From Massilia phosphatilytica (GTDB lineage Bacteria > Pseudomonadota > Gammaproteobacteria > Burkholderiales > Burkholderiaceae_D), in the NCBI RefSeq assembly GCF_002968015.1, contig NZ_PUIP01000007.1, positions 248,001 through 312,000 of the forward strand: a stretch of 64,000 nucleotides of DNA, read 5' to 3'. The notes below the pieces were generated by a model, which searched no databases, was not told where the DNA came from, and saw only the letters and a list, made by a program, of their open reading frames with translations. Numbering within the stretch: position 1 is the stretch's first letter; every line of letters starts with the position of its first letter. The position numbers and the translations under genes were made by a program. Positions 16,514-24,857 of the stretch are shown in pieces.

Positions 16514-19351
16514 CTACTTGTCCCCACCATCACGCAGCAAATCGATGTCGGCCATGTGCATCGCGTCGCGCGCCAACAAGTCGGACTTGCCGTCAACGCC
16601 GCTGCGGGCCTTCGTGCACGTGCCATCGCTGAGCGCGATGTTCATGACCGTGTCCTTGACGGTGCCCCCCGGGGCCAGCTTGTCGTCGGCTGTGGCGGCA
16701 CGCGGGTAGTGCAACTCAGCCTTCTGGTCCGCTTTGCCGCTGCCAAACGGCGGGCGTTGCGGCGTCATGGTTTCCGGGCCGTCGTACAGGAAATCAGGTG
16801 CGTGGTATTGGATGGGATGCTTGCTGCCGATGACAAATTCCCCGTTGCCCATCCTGACGAACGAACCGTCTTCCACGACGAAATGCAGCACCTTCGCGGC
16901 GACGGTGACGACGCCGTCGCAGGCGGTCAGCTGCATGTCCTTGGCCGAATCAATGGCGGTGTCGTCGTGCTGGCTCTGGAGCACAAGCTTGCCGAAGTGG
17001 GCGATGGCGTTGAGCCCGCCGTGATGCGCAAAAAAGGACACGCCCTTGCCGGCGTTGACGGCGAAGCGCTGGCCAGCCGCGAGCTGCAGATGCTGCTGCG
17101 CGACGGTATCGATGTTCCTGGCCGAGTAGCTGACGATGGCCTTGGAGCTGGCAAAGCCGATGCCAGCCGGCGATGTGATGCCAATGACGGGTTCCCGCGG
17201 CTCCGTTGCGTTGGGGGCGGTGTTGCTGCCGTCCTCCCACCGCTTGAAGTGGGCCAGAAGTTCGTCCTGGTCGTTCGCTTCGACTGGCAATCCATTGTGC
17301 TCGGCTGCATAGTTCCCGAGTGCGGAAAACAGTTCGCCGCACTCGCGTAGAAGGCCCACGAAGTCGTCGCGTGCCAATTGGCGGCCCTTTGTGCCCAACC
17401 CACCGAAAAGCCTCCAGGCGCTCAGGAAGATGCCCCGCGCGGCGTGAAGGGCGATGGCCTCGTCGGTACGCAACTCCGCGCCTTCGCCACGCGGCGCCGC
17501 GTGGCCGTCCTGGCGCAGTTCGGTCAGGTAGCCCAAGTTCAATTCGGTCGTCGCATGGTCGCTCGCCAGCTGGGCGCTGATTTGACCAGGCGTGTCATCG
17601 AACCTGAGCTGATTGCCGCGGTGCCCCTGCACCTCACGGCTGCGCAAGCCCGATTGATACCGGGTGGCCGGCAGTGCATCTTCATGCCGGAAGGCCGGGG
17701 GCAGTGCGTCGGCGTTGTAGAGCTGGCCGACGATGATGGGCTTGTCAGGGTCGCCGCCGGCGAATTCAACAAGCACCTCTGTTCCAACGGGCGGCAACAA
17801 GCGCGCGCCGCACTGCACGCTGCTGCCAGGCCCGTTCCCGGCCCAGTTCGAGGCGACTCGGACCCATGCCGATGTACCATCTGAATTGGCGGCGTCTTCA
17901 CCACCCGCATGCGCGGTAGACTGCGGTCGGACTGCCGGGAAACGTACTTTGACGCGGCCCAGTTTGTCACACCAGACCTCTTCGCCAGGGGGGCCGACCA
18001 CAATCGCGGTTTGCACCTGCGGGCGCCGCAGGACCCGACGTGGCGGAACGATGCGCACGCCGCGGCGCACGCAGGAGAACCGTGTCTTGTAGCGGGTCCG
18101 CTCTCCGGCGCCCAGTGCGAGCAGCTCATCGTCACCTTGAGCCCAGCCGTTGCGGCTGAACATGCGTTCGACTCTCGCGCTGATGTCGACCGGTAGATTG
18201 TTCTGCGCGATGATGCGCTGTTCGGTGATGACGAACTGACGCTCTTTCGCCTCGTGCGTATCAATCTCGGGGTGACCTTCCAGAATGAACCACTCGCCGA
18301 CAGCAAAGTCACGAACACCGCCCTCGCCGTGAAACGACTTGGATGCGTACTCGAAGCGCGCCATCTGCGTGTCTCCCAGTGCAGCCAGGTCAAGCATCGT
18401 GTCGCCCAGGTGCGGCGCCGCGACGTAGTAGTCCTCGAGGCTTGCCGCAAGCTGGTTGCCACGCGTGCCCTGGTCCACTTGCGATTCGGAGTGGACCGTC
18501 GTGAAGGGCGCCACGCCAGGGTGGTTGTAATCCGGGCTGTACAGGGCGACGCGGCCGGGCTGCAGAGTGCGCTCTGCGCTCCAGTAGGTGATGGCGTCAC
18601 GCTGCTCGGTCGCCGCGTCCCGGTGAAAGCGCACGGTGCCGGCCGAGTTCTGCCGCAGACCATACGGGTCCTTGAACAGGACCAGTGTGTGACCGATGGC
18701 GTGGTCGGCCTGGCTGCCCTTGGTTCGCGACCAGTTTGGAAGTCCTGGACGAAAGAACCAGGCAATGCCGATTCGCTGCATCAGGCGCCGAATGAATGCG
18801 GCATCCGACTCGTTGTGCTGCATGGTGAATTCGCGCCGCGCCGGCCTGGCATTCCGCAGTTCAGGCGCGATGTCGAGGTCAAACGTGGCAGCCAGGATGG
18901 GATTGGTTGTCTGCCATTCCTTGATGAGCGTTTCGATAATGTCCAGCTCGCTCATGTTCCGGAAGATGCGCGTGTTGACGCGGTTTTCCATCATGGCGAG
19001 CGCATCTCGCATGACCAGCTGATACGTCGCCAAGCCGCCGTCGCTCTGCCCGGACAACGCTCCGGTCACGATACCGCACAGACGACGCAGTTCCCCTTGG
19101 TCGGTGACGACTTGCAGCTCCGCAGGTACGCCGATGAAATCCTTGAGCGGTAGCCGGGCGCTCTCGGCAACGCACAGGATTCGATACTCGAAGCCACCGC
19201 ATATTGCTTCGTGTCCGGCGACCTTCTGGGCAAGGAGCTTGCCGCTCGTGTTGTCACTCGTACGGTCCAGTTTGAGCCGAATTGCCCGGCTCCCTGTCGA
19301 CAGGAGGTACTGCGTCGGGTCAGCGATTTGCACCTTGTCAAACTCTGCCAT
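16514..19351 (-). CDS. vgrG: VgrG spike protein with DUF2345-type extension
   Basis: A 945-residue T6SS spike. The N-terminal gp27-like part (about 1-400) includes the FTMQHNESDAAFIRRLMQRIGIAWFF segment. It is followed by the gp5-like OB fold (GRVKVRFPA, SAWVRVASNWAGNGPGS, PPVGTEVLVEFAGGDPDKPIIVGQLYN) and then a long beta-helical DUF2345-type extension (about 600-860). No added enzymatic toxin domain is visible. The start has GGGAGA upstream. As first gene of the strand it probably drives the whole cassette; its extension is the likely cargo-docking surface for Tle3/Tla3. Confidence 0.95.
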   Translation of the reverse strand: MAEFDKVQIADPTQYLLSTGSRAIRLKLDRTSDNTSGKLLAQKVAGHEAICGGFEYRILCVAESARLPLKDFIGVPAELQVVTDQGELRRLCGIVTGALSGQSDGGLATYQLVMRDALAMMENRVNTRIFRNMSELDIIETLIKEWQTTNPILAATFDLDIAPELRNARPARREFTMQHNESDAAFIRRLMQRIGIAWFFRPGLPNWSRTKGSQADHAIGHTLVLFKDPYGLRQNSAGTVRFHRDAATEQRDAITYWSAERTLQPGRVALYSPDYNHPGVAPFTTVHSESQVDQGTRGNQLAASLEDYYVAAPHLGDTMLDLAALGDTQMARFEYASKSFHGEGGVRDFAVGEWFILEGHPEIDTHEAKERQFVITEQRIIAQNNLPVDISARVERMFSRNGWAQGDDELLALGAGERTRYKTRFSCVRRGVRIVPPRRVLRRPQVQTAIVVGPPGEEVWCDKLGRVKVRFPAVRPQSTAHAGGEDAANSDGTSAWVRVASNWAGNGPGSSVQCGARLLPPVGTEVLVEFAGGDPDKPIIVGQLYNADALPPAFRHEDALPATRYQSGLRSREVQGHRGNQLRFDDTPGQISAQLASDHATTELNLGYLTELRQDGHAAPRGEGAELRTDEAIALHAARGIFLSAWRLFGGLGTKGRQLARDDFVGLLRECGELFSALGNYAAEHNGLPVEANDQDELLAHFKRWEDGSNTAPNATEPREPVIGITSPAGIGFASSKAIVSYSARNIDTVAQQHLQLAAGQRFAVNAGKGVSFFAHHGGLNAIAHFGKLVLQSQHDDTAIDSAKDMQLTACDGVVTVAAKVLHFVVEDGSFVRMGNGEFVIGSKHPIQYHAPDFLYDGPETMTPQRPPFGSGKADQKAELHYPRAATADDKLAPGGTVKDTVMNIALSDGTCTKARSGVDGKSDLLARDAMHMADIDLLRDGGDK

Positions 19352-19804
19352 CTGTCGTCTCCCATTTTGGGACCTCTAGTCCTTTACTTTGAAAATGGAA
19401 TGCGTTTGTTCTATTTCTAAGGAAAAACTATCACTCCTACTCTACGATTCCAGCTGAAGAAGGAAGGATTATTAATGCGGCAACCGCAATGCATGCTGCG
19501 ATGCCGCAAAATGCGAACTCATGTATTCCATGGAAGGAATGCGCCGGCATGAAATAACTAAACATCCAGTATTGGTCTGTATAGCGGCAGTATCCGACCA
19601 GAAATTTTTTATGTATTGCTCGGACGCAGCCATACGGTCACCGCTGCATGCTTAACGCGAGCCCGCATGGTGCTAACACATCGTCTACCTGTGGCTGCCG
19701 GAACCACTCGACCGAGCAGGTTTTTGAATTCGAAAAAGTCACAAATGCAACATTGATGTTAAAATTTACTTCAAGACAAGTAACAAATAATCGCGGAGTC
19801 CTTC
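19352..19804. promoter_or_regulatory. Divergent intergenic region between the two T6SS cassettes
   Basis: About 450 bp, more AT-rich than the genes on both sides. It separates vgrG (minus) from the PAAR gene (plus) and must contain both promoters. I see no single convincing -35/-10 pair and no gene. Confidence 0.55.
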
Positions 19805-20380
19805 TTGAAGCCCCTCATCGTTATCGGCGACAAAACGAGTCATGGCGGGACGGTTATCACCTGTTCACAATTCTCAGATACCAACGGGAAGGGTTGGGCT
19901 CGGGTCGGCGACATGGTTTCCTGCCCGCGATGCAAGGGTGTGTATCCCATCGTGGAGGGGGACGCGGGCTTTCTGGACGACGGCCGCGCTGTCGCCTACG
20001 ACGGGTGCAAAACAGCATGTGGTGCCGTGCTGGTCGCGAGCCAGCAGATGACTCTTACGGACCCGGTGAACGGTGGCGCATCTGGTGCCGTTTCCGACGC
20101 CATCGGTACATCGCTGCAGGGCTTCGGCGTCGTGGCTAAGGGGCTCGAAAGCCGCTACCAAGATGAGCCCGTCACGTCAGGCCAAGAGCGCTTTCGCGGC
20201 CGGTTCCAACTCGTCGACGCCATCACTGGAGCTCCGATGCGCAACCAGACGGTGCGCGTGAGGTCCACCGGTGGGCAATACATCACGGGCACTACCGACG
20301 CAGACGGCTACACGACATGGGTCGAGCGTGACGCGCGCGAAGCGCTGGCGTTCGATTTGATTCAGGAAGATGACGCATGA
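19805..20380 (+). CDS. PAAR protein with C-terminal transthyretin/Ig-like domain
   Basis: A 191-residue protein starting at TTG, with GGAG 6 nt upstream and no better ATG. Residues 1-85 form a PAAR domain (IGDKTSHGGTVITCS, RVGDMVSCPRCKGVYPIVEG, GRAVAYDGCKTACGAVL). After a glycine-rich linker, residues about 128-190 form a small beta-sandwich (FRGRFQLVDAITGAPMRNQT ... GTTDADGYTTWV) of the transthyretin-like type that docks effectors on spikes. It overlaps the nuclease gene by 4 nt. The toxin is therefore encoded separately rather than fused, and this protein is the likely carrier. Confidence 0.87.
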   Translation: MKPLIVIGDKTSHGGTVITCSQFSDTNGKGWARVGDMVSCPRCKGVYPIVEGDAGFLDDGRAVAYDGCKTACGAVLVASQQMTLTDPVNGGASGAVSDAIGTSLQGFGVVAKGLESRYQDEPVTSGQERFRGRFQLVDAITGAPMRNQTVRVRSTGGQYITGTTDADGYTTWVERDAREALAFDLIQEDDA

Positions 20381-21105
20381 CGGGACCTACTACTCCGCCA
20401 CCGGGCGAACGGCCGCCGATGGCGGTCGGGGACATGTCTCCGGAAGGTTCCACGACCGTTGTCCCCGTCAAGCCGCCTGAGCTCGACCCAGTCGACAAGA
20501 AAGTCCTCTGCTCGGCGATGTGCCAGTGCCAGACACGGCCGAATATCGGTGCTGACGGGCGCCGGCTGAAGCAGGAGTGCGTCTCCGGCCGACTCAAAGC
20601 ACTCGACGAGACGCTCAAGCACACGAGTCCTTACAAAGCCGAATACACCTACGACATGACGAAGCGCCCGCCACAACCGTTCCTCGACAAGGAGGTTGCA
20701 ACGAAGGGGCGGGAGCTTTGGCCCGGCTGGACGAAGACGCTCTGGCCCAAAGACCCGACGCGCCCGCAGCCGTATGTCGCCGGTCGAGGCTATACCCGCC
20801 GCCCGGATGTGGTCATCGTCAAGGACCCTTCAAAGCCTCCCACGCAGGACAACATCAAGCAAGTGGTGGAGATGAAGTTCCCCGACGACCAATATCGGTT
20901 AGGCCAACGCCAGGCCTACATCAAAATTGCCGGTGACCGCAACAAGATGGTGCCGTTAGACCTCAAGCAATGCGACTGCGACCGTCCCGAGCCGAAGCCA
21001 CCAAAGGTGCCTGTTGAACAGTTGGGGCCTGCAGCCGCGGCGGCGGGCATAATCTACATGATTGTGACGAAGCGGCCGCCACCAAGCGGCGTGCCTGCAT
21101 TCTAA
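20377..21105 (+). CDS. VRR-NUC domain nuclease, T6SS effector (TseV-like)
   Basis: A 242-residue predicted DNase effector. The PD-(D/E)xK core of the VRR-NUC type is visible: RRPDVVIV (Asp144), VVEMKFP (Glu165-x-Lys167) and a conserved Gln in LGQRQAYIKI (Gln179). The N-terminus is proline-rich and carries a Cys cluster (45, 49, 51, 68), with two more Cys at 199 and 201, perhaps structural. A C-terminal hydrophobic stretch (AAAAAGIIYMIV) is unusual for a nuclease. It is translationally coupled to the PAAR carrier and followed by a DUF3396 immunity gene, the order known for TseV/TsiV pairs. Confidence 0.85.
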   Translation: MTGPTTPPPGERPPMAVGDMSPEGSTTVVPVKPPELDPVDKKVLCSAMCQCQTRPNIGADGRRLKQECVSGRLKALDETLKHTSPYKAEYTYDMTKRPPQPFLDKEVATKGRELWPGWTKTLWPKDPTRPQPYVAGRGYTRRPDVVIVKDPSKPPTQDNIKQVVEMKFPDDQYRLGQRQAYIKIAGDRNKMVPLDLKQCDCDRPEPKPPKVPVEQLGPAAAAAGIIYMIVTKRPPPSGVPAF

Positions 21106-21113
21106 GGACCGAC

Positions 21114-22172
21114 ATGAGTAATTTACCGTTCGACCCTGTCGAGCTGATGCGTACGAACCCTGAGGCTATGAACGTCCCTGGCGGACTGCTCACAAAACAG
21201 GGGCCGCAAAACTATGTGGGCTGTGTGCCCGCTATTGCCGCCACGCTCTTCTTCACAGACGCACACCTGCCGGACGTGCGCGACGCCATCAGTGAATGCT
21301 TCGCGGCCTATCAGGCCGCCGTGAATCCCAAGCTGACCTGGCTCTTGCGTGAAGAGCCGCCGGAGGGACCCGACAAAATGGCCTTCGAGCAGGCAAAACC
21401 GCTCAAGGTTATGCTTTCAAGGCTGGACGAGAACCATCCTGTAAGCTTTTACTACACCAGCGGCAAATTGGTGCACGACGCCGGACCTTGGGAATTTCAG
21501 GTCTACGGGATTCCTGCCTGGAGTGCGAAAATGGGCGATTGGGGCTTGTGCGGTATGCGATTTGCTGTACCGCTCTTGTTTGTCGAGGACCACGCGGCCG
21601 TATTCCAGCAACTCTTCGTTAACTGCGCGCGACTTCTTCGTGCGGTCCATGGCTATGCGGGTCACAGCCTGAATTTGTCAGCCCTGCGCTATGACGACAA
21701 CCAGGCGTTCGAAGCGTTCCTTTGTTCGAAGTTGCGCGGCTTCGATGCGGGCAACCTAATTGCCGGCGCCGCCAACGCGCATCTGGGCATTAAGACGGTG
21801 AGTTGGCTCACGGCTATCAACAAGGAATATCTGGAAAAGGTGGGGGGTGAATCGGCTGTCAGGTCGGAGCTGCCCATGGACTGGTTCCGCCTGTTCGACT
21901 ACGGCGCGGGCATCGTTATCCAGGCAGGCCCACAGCCCGAGGCAGCGCCGGCGGACGAACCACTACCCGCGAGGCTGGTGCTCCCGAATATGCTCCTGCA
22001 ATCCGTCCGGACGCCTGACGTGCAGCTCCACTACGCATCGTCCGAGAGTGAGCCTCGGCTGATAGGCTGGGCCGCTGACCAGTGGCTCAAGCGATTCGAC
22101 GTACCACCCGAGCAGTTGATGGCTTACAAGGCACAGTTGCTGAAGGAGCCGAAGATTCCGTCCAGTCGGTAG
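21114..22172 (+). CDS. DUF3396 type VI immunity protein (TsiV-like)
   Basis: A 352-residue cytoplasmic protein of the DUF3396 (type VI immunity) family, known to neutralise VRR-NUC effectors. The segment WEFQVYGIPAWSAKMGDWGLCGMRFAVPLLF and the later YDDNQAFEAFLCSKLRGFD match the family pattern. AGGA precedes the ATG, only 8 nt after the nuclease stop. The C-terminal part about 60 residues long is a less conserved extension. It should protect the host from the nuclease encoded next to it. Confidence 0.86.
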   Translation: MSNLPFDPVELMRTNPEAMNVPGGLLTKQGPQNYVGCVPAIAATLFFTDAHLPDVRDAISECFAAYQAAVNPKLTWLLREEPPEGPDKMAFEQAKPLKVMLSRLDENHPVSFYYTSGKLVHDAGPWEFQVYGIPAWSAKMGDWGLCGMRFAVPLLFVEDHAAVFQQLFVNCARLLRAVHGYAGHSLNLSALRYDDNQAFEAFLCSKLRGFDAGNLIAGAANAHLGIKTVSWLTAINKEYLEKVGGESAVRSELPMDWFRLFDYGAGIVIQAGPQPEAAPADEPLPARLVLPNMLLQSVRTPDVQLHYASSESEPRLIGWAADQWLKRFDVPPEQLMAYKAQLLKEPKIPSSR

Positions 22173-22330
22173 AGCCGCCTCCGCTGGGCGGTCGCTGGAT
22201 TCGCCGTGACTTGAGGCCAATAGCACATCATACGAGGAGTCCTCTGCGGGAGCGCCGTCCGCGGAGAAAGATGAAACCTCCAGATTGCAGTTGAGAGGCA
22301 ACGTTCAGAAGATGGTTTTATTCGCTCGCA

Positions 22331-22876
22331 GCGTTTCAGCGCCCGCAAGGAAAGAGGCCCTCGGCCTCTTTCCGCGCAGAGTCAACCGGCCCCCGGCTGG
22401 TTGACTCGGAGGCACCCGCAAGGGCCACGTAGCGCTCTCGCGCGGAGTGGTGCCGGGCCGCCCACGGCCTGGCATGCATTTGGGGGGAGCCGGCAACAGG
22501 GGGCCGTCCCCGACGGCCAGGCGTCCTAACGCCGACCTGTTGACCCGGGGGCGTACAGCCCCGGCCCCGAGGCACTCGGGCACCCGGGGACAGACGGGCA
22601 CCGACTCGGGCCCCCGCTGCCGGCTTGACGGCAGATGGGGAAGGCGGTGAGTCCGCAGGACCGCGACACCTTGCAGGTGAAGCGCCGGCTGTTGCCGGGT
22701 GCCCGAGCGCAGCGAGGGGCCGCTAGGACGGTGGCCTCCTAAGGCCAAGATTCGGGTAGGGCGTACAGCCCGTGAAGCCCGAATCGCCCGTCCGCAAGGG
22801 GAGATTTATCTCCCCGCGCAGCCCACGCACGTGGGCGAAGAGTAACGTCGGAGACGTTACCTGGGCTACGCCTGAT
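22331..22876 (+). ncRNA. Large highly structured RNA candidate (unassigned)
   Basis: A GC-rich stretch with no convincing coding frame but dense complementarity. Perfect stems: 22349-22359/22363-22373 (11 bp), 22379-22387/22399-22407 (9 bp), 22502-22508/22512-22518, 22749-22756/22778-22785 and 22852-22859 with its partner at 22841-22848. A three-way junction is closed by 22494-22500/22536-22542. A long-range helix pairs 22575-22587 with 22695-22707 (13 bp) and continues past one mismatch for 5 pairs including a G-U. Three CC-GCAA-GG sequences (GNRA loops) and that G-U pair fit the plus strand. Two identical hairpins GGGC-GTACA-GCCC (22549, 22759) have self-complementary loops. Ends are approximate. 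Confidence 0.72.
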
Positions 22877-22927
22877 TGATGTTCACGCCGGCGGCGCTAT
22901 ACGGAGATACATACTCTGGAGCGCAAT

Positions 22928-23716
22928 ATGAACAAACGTGAACAAGGAATGCACTACCGGGTGCTGGTGCTGCGGGCCCTGGCTCGTCTGGGCTACGCGT
23001 CGACGCGGCAGTTGGCGAAGATGCTCTGGCGGCGGTGCGATGGGAGCACACGGAAGATGACAGGCCGGACGCTGCGCTGGCTCTTGGACAGCGGCTACAT
23101 CGTCACGAAGCGAGATGGCGACAGTGTGAACGGCGAGCAGCTCGCGGCGGTGACCGCTGCGGGTGCTGCCTGGTTGGCCAGGAACGGAGACCCGCTTCCC
23201 TACGGAAAGGCACACGCTCGGGACTGGCTGCGGCATGCGCACAGTCACCGTACGGCATGCAACTCCGTGTATGCGGCGGCAGTCGGTCTGTTCCCAAATA
23301 AGGGCGGCTGGTCGGAGCTCGAGATTCGGGCTGGGCTGGCACCATTGGGGCAGTTGGCCTACAGCTTCGACGGCGCCGTCCTGGGCAAGATTCCGGATGT
23401 TTTGCTCGAGCTTCCGGGCGGCGGACTCGCTTGGGTCGAGGTGGAGAACAGCTATCGCAGCGACAAAGATGTCGCTAAAGTCTTGGCGAGCATGCACGCC
23501 ATGGTCGTCGACAAGCGCGTATCGGAGGTGCACTTCGTTATCACAGCACCTGGCGCAAAGACCATCGGCCAGCGCCTGCGAAAGGCGCTGACGCATGGCC
23601 CAGAATCCGGATGGCCTCGACAAGTGAGAGAGCTGGACGCGCAAATTCTCGCCCAGCTCGTGAAGGTTTTCTCGCTGAACAGCGATACCCTCGACCTGTC
23701 GCCCATAGCGTTTTGA
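22928..23716 (+). CDS. Winged-helix protein with PD-(D/E)xK-like domain, downstream of structured RNA
   Basis: A 262-residue protein. The N-terminal winged helix (YRVLVLRALARLGYASTRQLAKML ... TLRWLLDSGYIV, about 10-60) is followed by KIPDVLLELPGGGLAWVEVENSYRS, where Asp and Glu-x-Glu resemble a replication-relaxation or restriction-endonuclease-like core. A missing Lys leaves nuclease activity uncertain. GGAG precedes the ATG. It starts about 50 nt after the last RNA stem, so the RNA could be its leader or a separate partner. The name 'replication-relaxation' is a resemblance, not a proof; biological role unknown. Confidence 0.75.
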   Translation: MNKREQGMHYRVLVLRALARLGYASTRQLAKMLWRRCDGSTRKMTGRTLRWLLDSGYIVTKRDGDSVNGEQLAAVTAAGAAWLARNGDPLPYGKAHARDWLRHAHSHRTACNSVYAAAVGLFPNKGGWSELEIRAGLAPLGQLAYSFDGAVLGKIPDVLLELPGGGLAWVEVENSYRSDKDVAKVLASMHAMVVDKRVSEVHFVITAPGAKTIGQRLRKALTHGPESGWPRQVRELDAQILAQLVKVFSLNSDTLDLSPIAF

Positions 23717-23750
23717 AATTATCACTTCGTAATGCAAACCGGACCTGTGG

Positions 23751-24014
23751 TTAACGGCACGGCAACGGCTTCTCCTTGAGGACGACACCCCAGGGTGTCC
23801 ATCGATACGGGGAGCAATAAATCTCTCCGGTCGCGATGTCCACCCAGCCACCGCCCGGGCAACGGCGGGCGCGATGTCCGACCGGCACCAATGCAAGCAG
23901 CCAGCGCGGCAAAGCGGCGCGGGAAACCGCCAGTTTTCCATCTTGGTCTAGCCCGCCATCCCCGTACGCGCGGGCACCTTTCGGCAGCTGAGCGACGCTG
24001 TTGAACTTAGCCAT
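23751..24014 (-). CDS. Hypothetical small protein
   Basis: An 87-residue frame from the ATG at 24014, convergent with the winged-helix gene. It is Gly/Arg/Trp-rich with a plausible folded pattern (PRWLLALVPVGHRARRCPGGGWVDIATGEIYCSPYRWTPWGVV). Ribosome site weak. No family recognised. Confidence 0.45.
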   Translation of the reverse strand: MAKFNSVAQLPKGARAYGDGGLDQDGKLAVSRAALPRWLLALVPVGHRARRCPGGGWVDIATGEIYCSPYRWTPWGVVLKEKPLPCR

Positions 24015-24437
24015 GTACAGCCCCCATGCCTTGACGTTGCGGCAGCTCTGCACCCAAGTGCTGCCGAAGGGCCACCATTTCGATAGTTTGGCTAGGTCGA
24101 GTGTGTAGCCGCGAGGGAGGATGCTGTCGCACTTGTTCCGGTCTTTCTGACAAGTTCAGCGAACCTGGCAACCGATGCGGCAGTAACGGTCGGTTCACCA
24201 CCGACTGACAATGAATCGAAAGGCAATTGGCACACTCCGTGCGTGTGCCGTTCAGCTGATTAGTTGTTTCCTCTGTACTGCAAAAATATATGTCCTCCGC
24301 GTGCTGAGCGGCGGGTATGAAGAACTTCCGCGCTTATACTCTTGTGTCAGCGAGTACAAACGCGTCTTTGGCGCACCGCGCCCCGGTTCCCCCCGGGGCG
24401 TTTTACGTTGGGTGCAAGAACTGCGGGTGGTTGTGGT
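24015..24437. other. Intergenic stretch with a terminator, no firm gene
   Basis: About 420 bp. Two overlapping short plus-strand frames occur here; one (from 24317) has a CxxC motif (GCKNCGWLW) but runs through a terminator-like hairpin and into the gene on the other strand. I do not accept either as a gene. Confidence 0.5.
24379..24404 (+). terminator. Terminator-like hairpin
   Basis: An 8-bp GC stem (24379-24386 with 24393-24400) with a 6-nt loop is followed directly by TTTT. It could end a short transcript from upstream; a TATACT box at about 24335 is a possible -10, but no clear -35 was found. Confidence 0.55.
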
Positions 24438-24641
24438 TTATGAGGCCGAAGACAACGCGGCCGCGGTGGACTGACGTTTTGCGTTCAGCCAAGCGTCGAC
24501 GTCGTCGGCTCTGAAACGAAGCAGGTGGCCGAGCTTGATAGCCGTGGGCAGGTCGCCGCCCTTGGAATGGCGGTTGTAGATTGTCTGCTGGGCTAGGCCA
24601 AGATACGTGGCGAGCGTTCGGGGAGAGAAGAGCTGCTGCAT
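24438..24641 (-). CDS. AlpA/excisionase-like helix-turn-helix protein
   Basis: A 67-residue MerR-type HTH protein (FSPRTLATYLGLAQQTIYNRHSKGGDLPTAIKLGHLLRFRADDVDAWL), the usual form of AlpA regulators and excisionases in integrative elements. The ATG at 24641 was chosen; a TTG 9 nt upstream is in frame. It could control excision of this island or regulate its integrase. It is divergent from the gene at 24858. Confidence 0.85.
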   Translation of the reverse strand: MQQLFSPRTLATYLGLAQQTIYNRHSKGGDLPTAIKLGHLLRFRADDVDAWLNAKRQSTAAALSSAS

Positions 24642-24857
24642 GTTGTGCAATACTTGGAAGCAATCACATGACTGCCTTCAGTATAGTCTCGACATACCGG
24701 CATCTACCTCGACGCCCCTAGACAACCAAGTCGGGTGCGCATTGCATTGCGGAACCCGGATATGGCACAGTCTATGGACCGCTTAAGAAGGCGGTCGGCT
24801 GGAGCTGGCGACTGTATCGCTCGGCGTCCGTAGTAAAAGCTAATTTATGAGAGGGTC

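Noticed and set aside
22305..22748. Open frame over the structured region (147 residues, minus)
   Set aside because: Low-complexity Arg/Pro/Gly sequence; open only because of GC content and dense stems.
22331..22876. Group II intron or IscB/TnpB guide RNA
   Set aside because: No domain V consensus and no reverse transcriptase, HNH or TnpB gene next to it.
24317..24514. 65-residue frame with a CxxC motif
   Set aside because: Runs through a terminator-like hairpin and overlaps the AlpA-like gene; no ribosome site.
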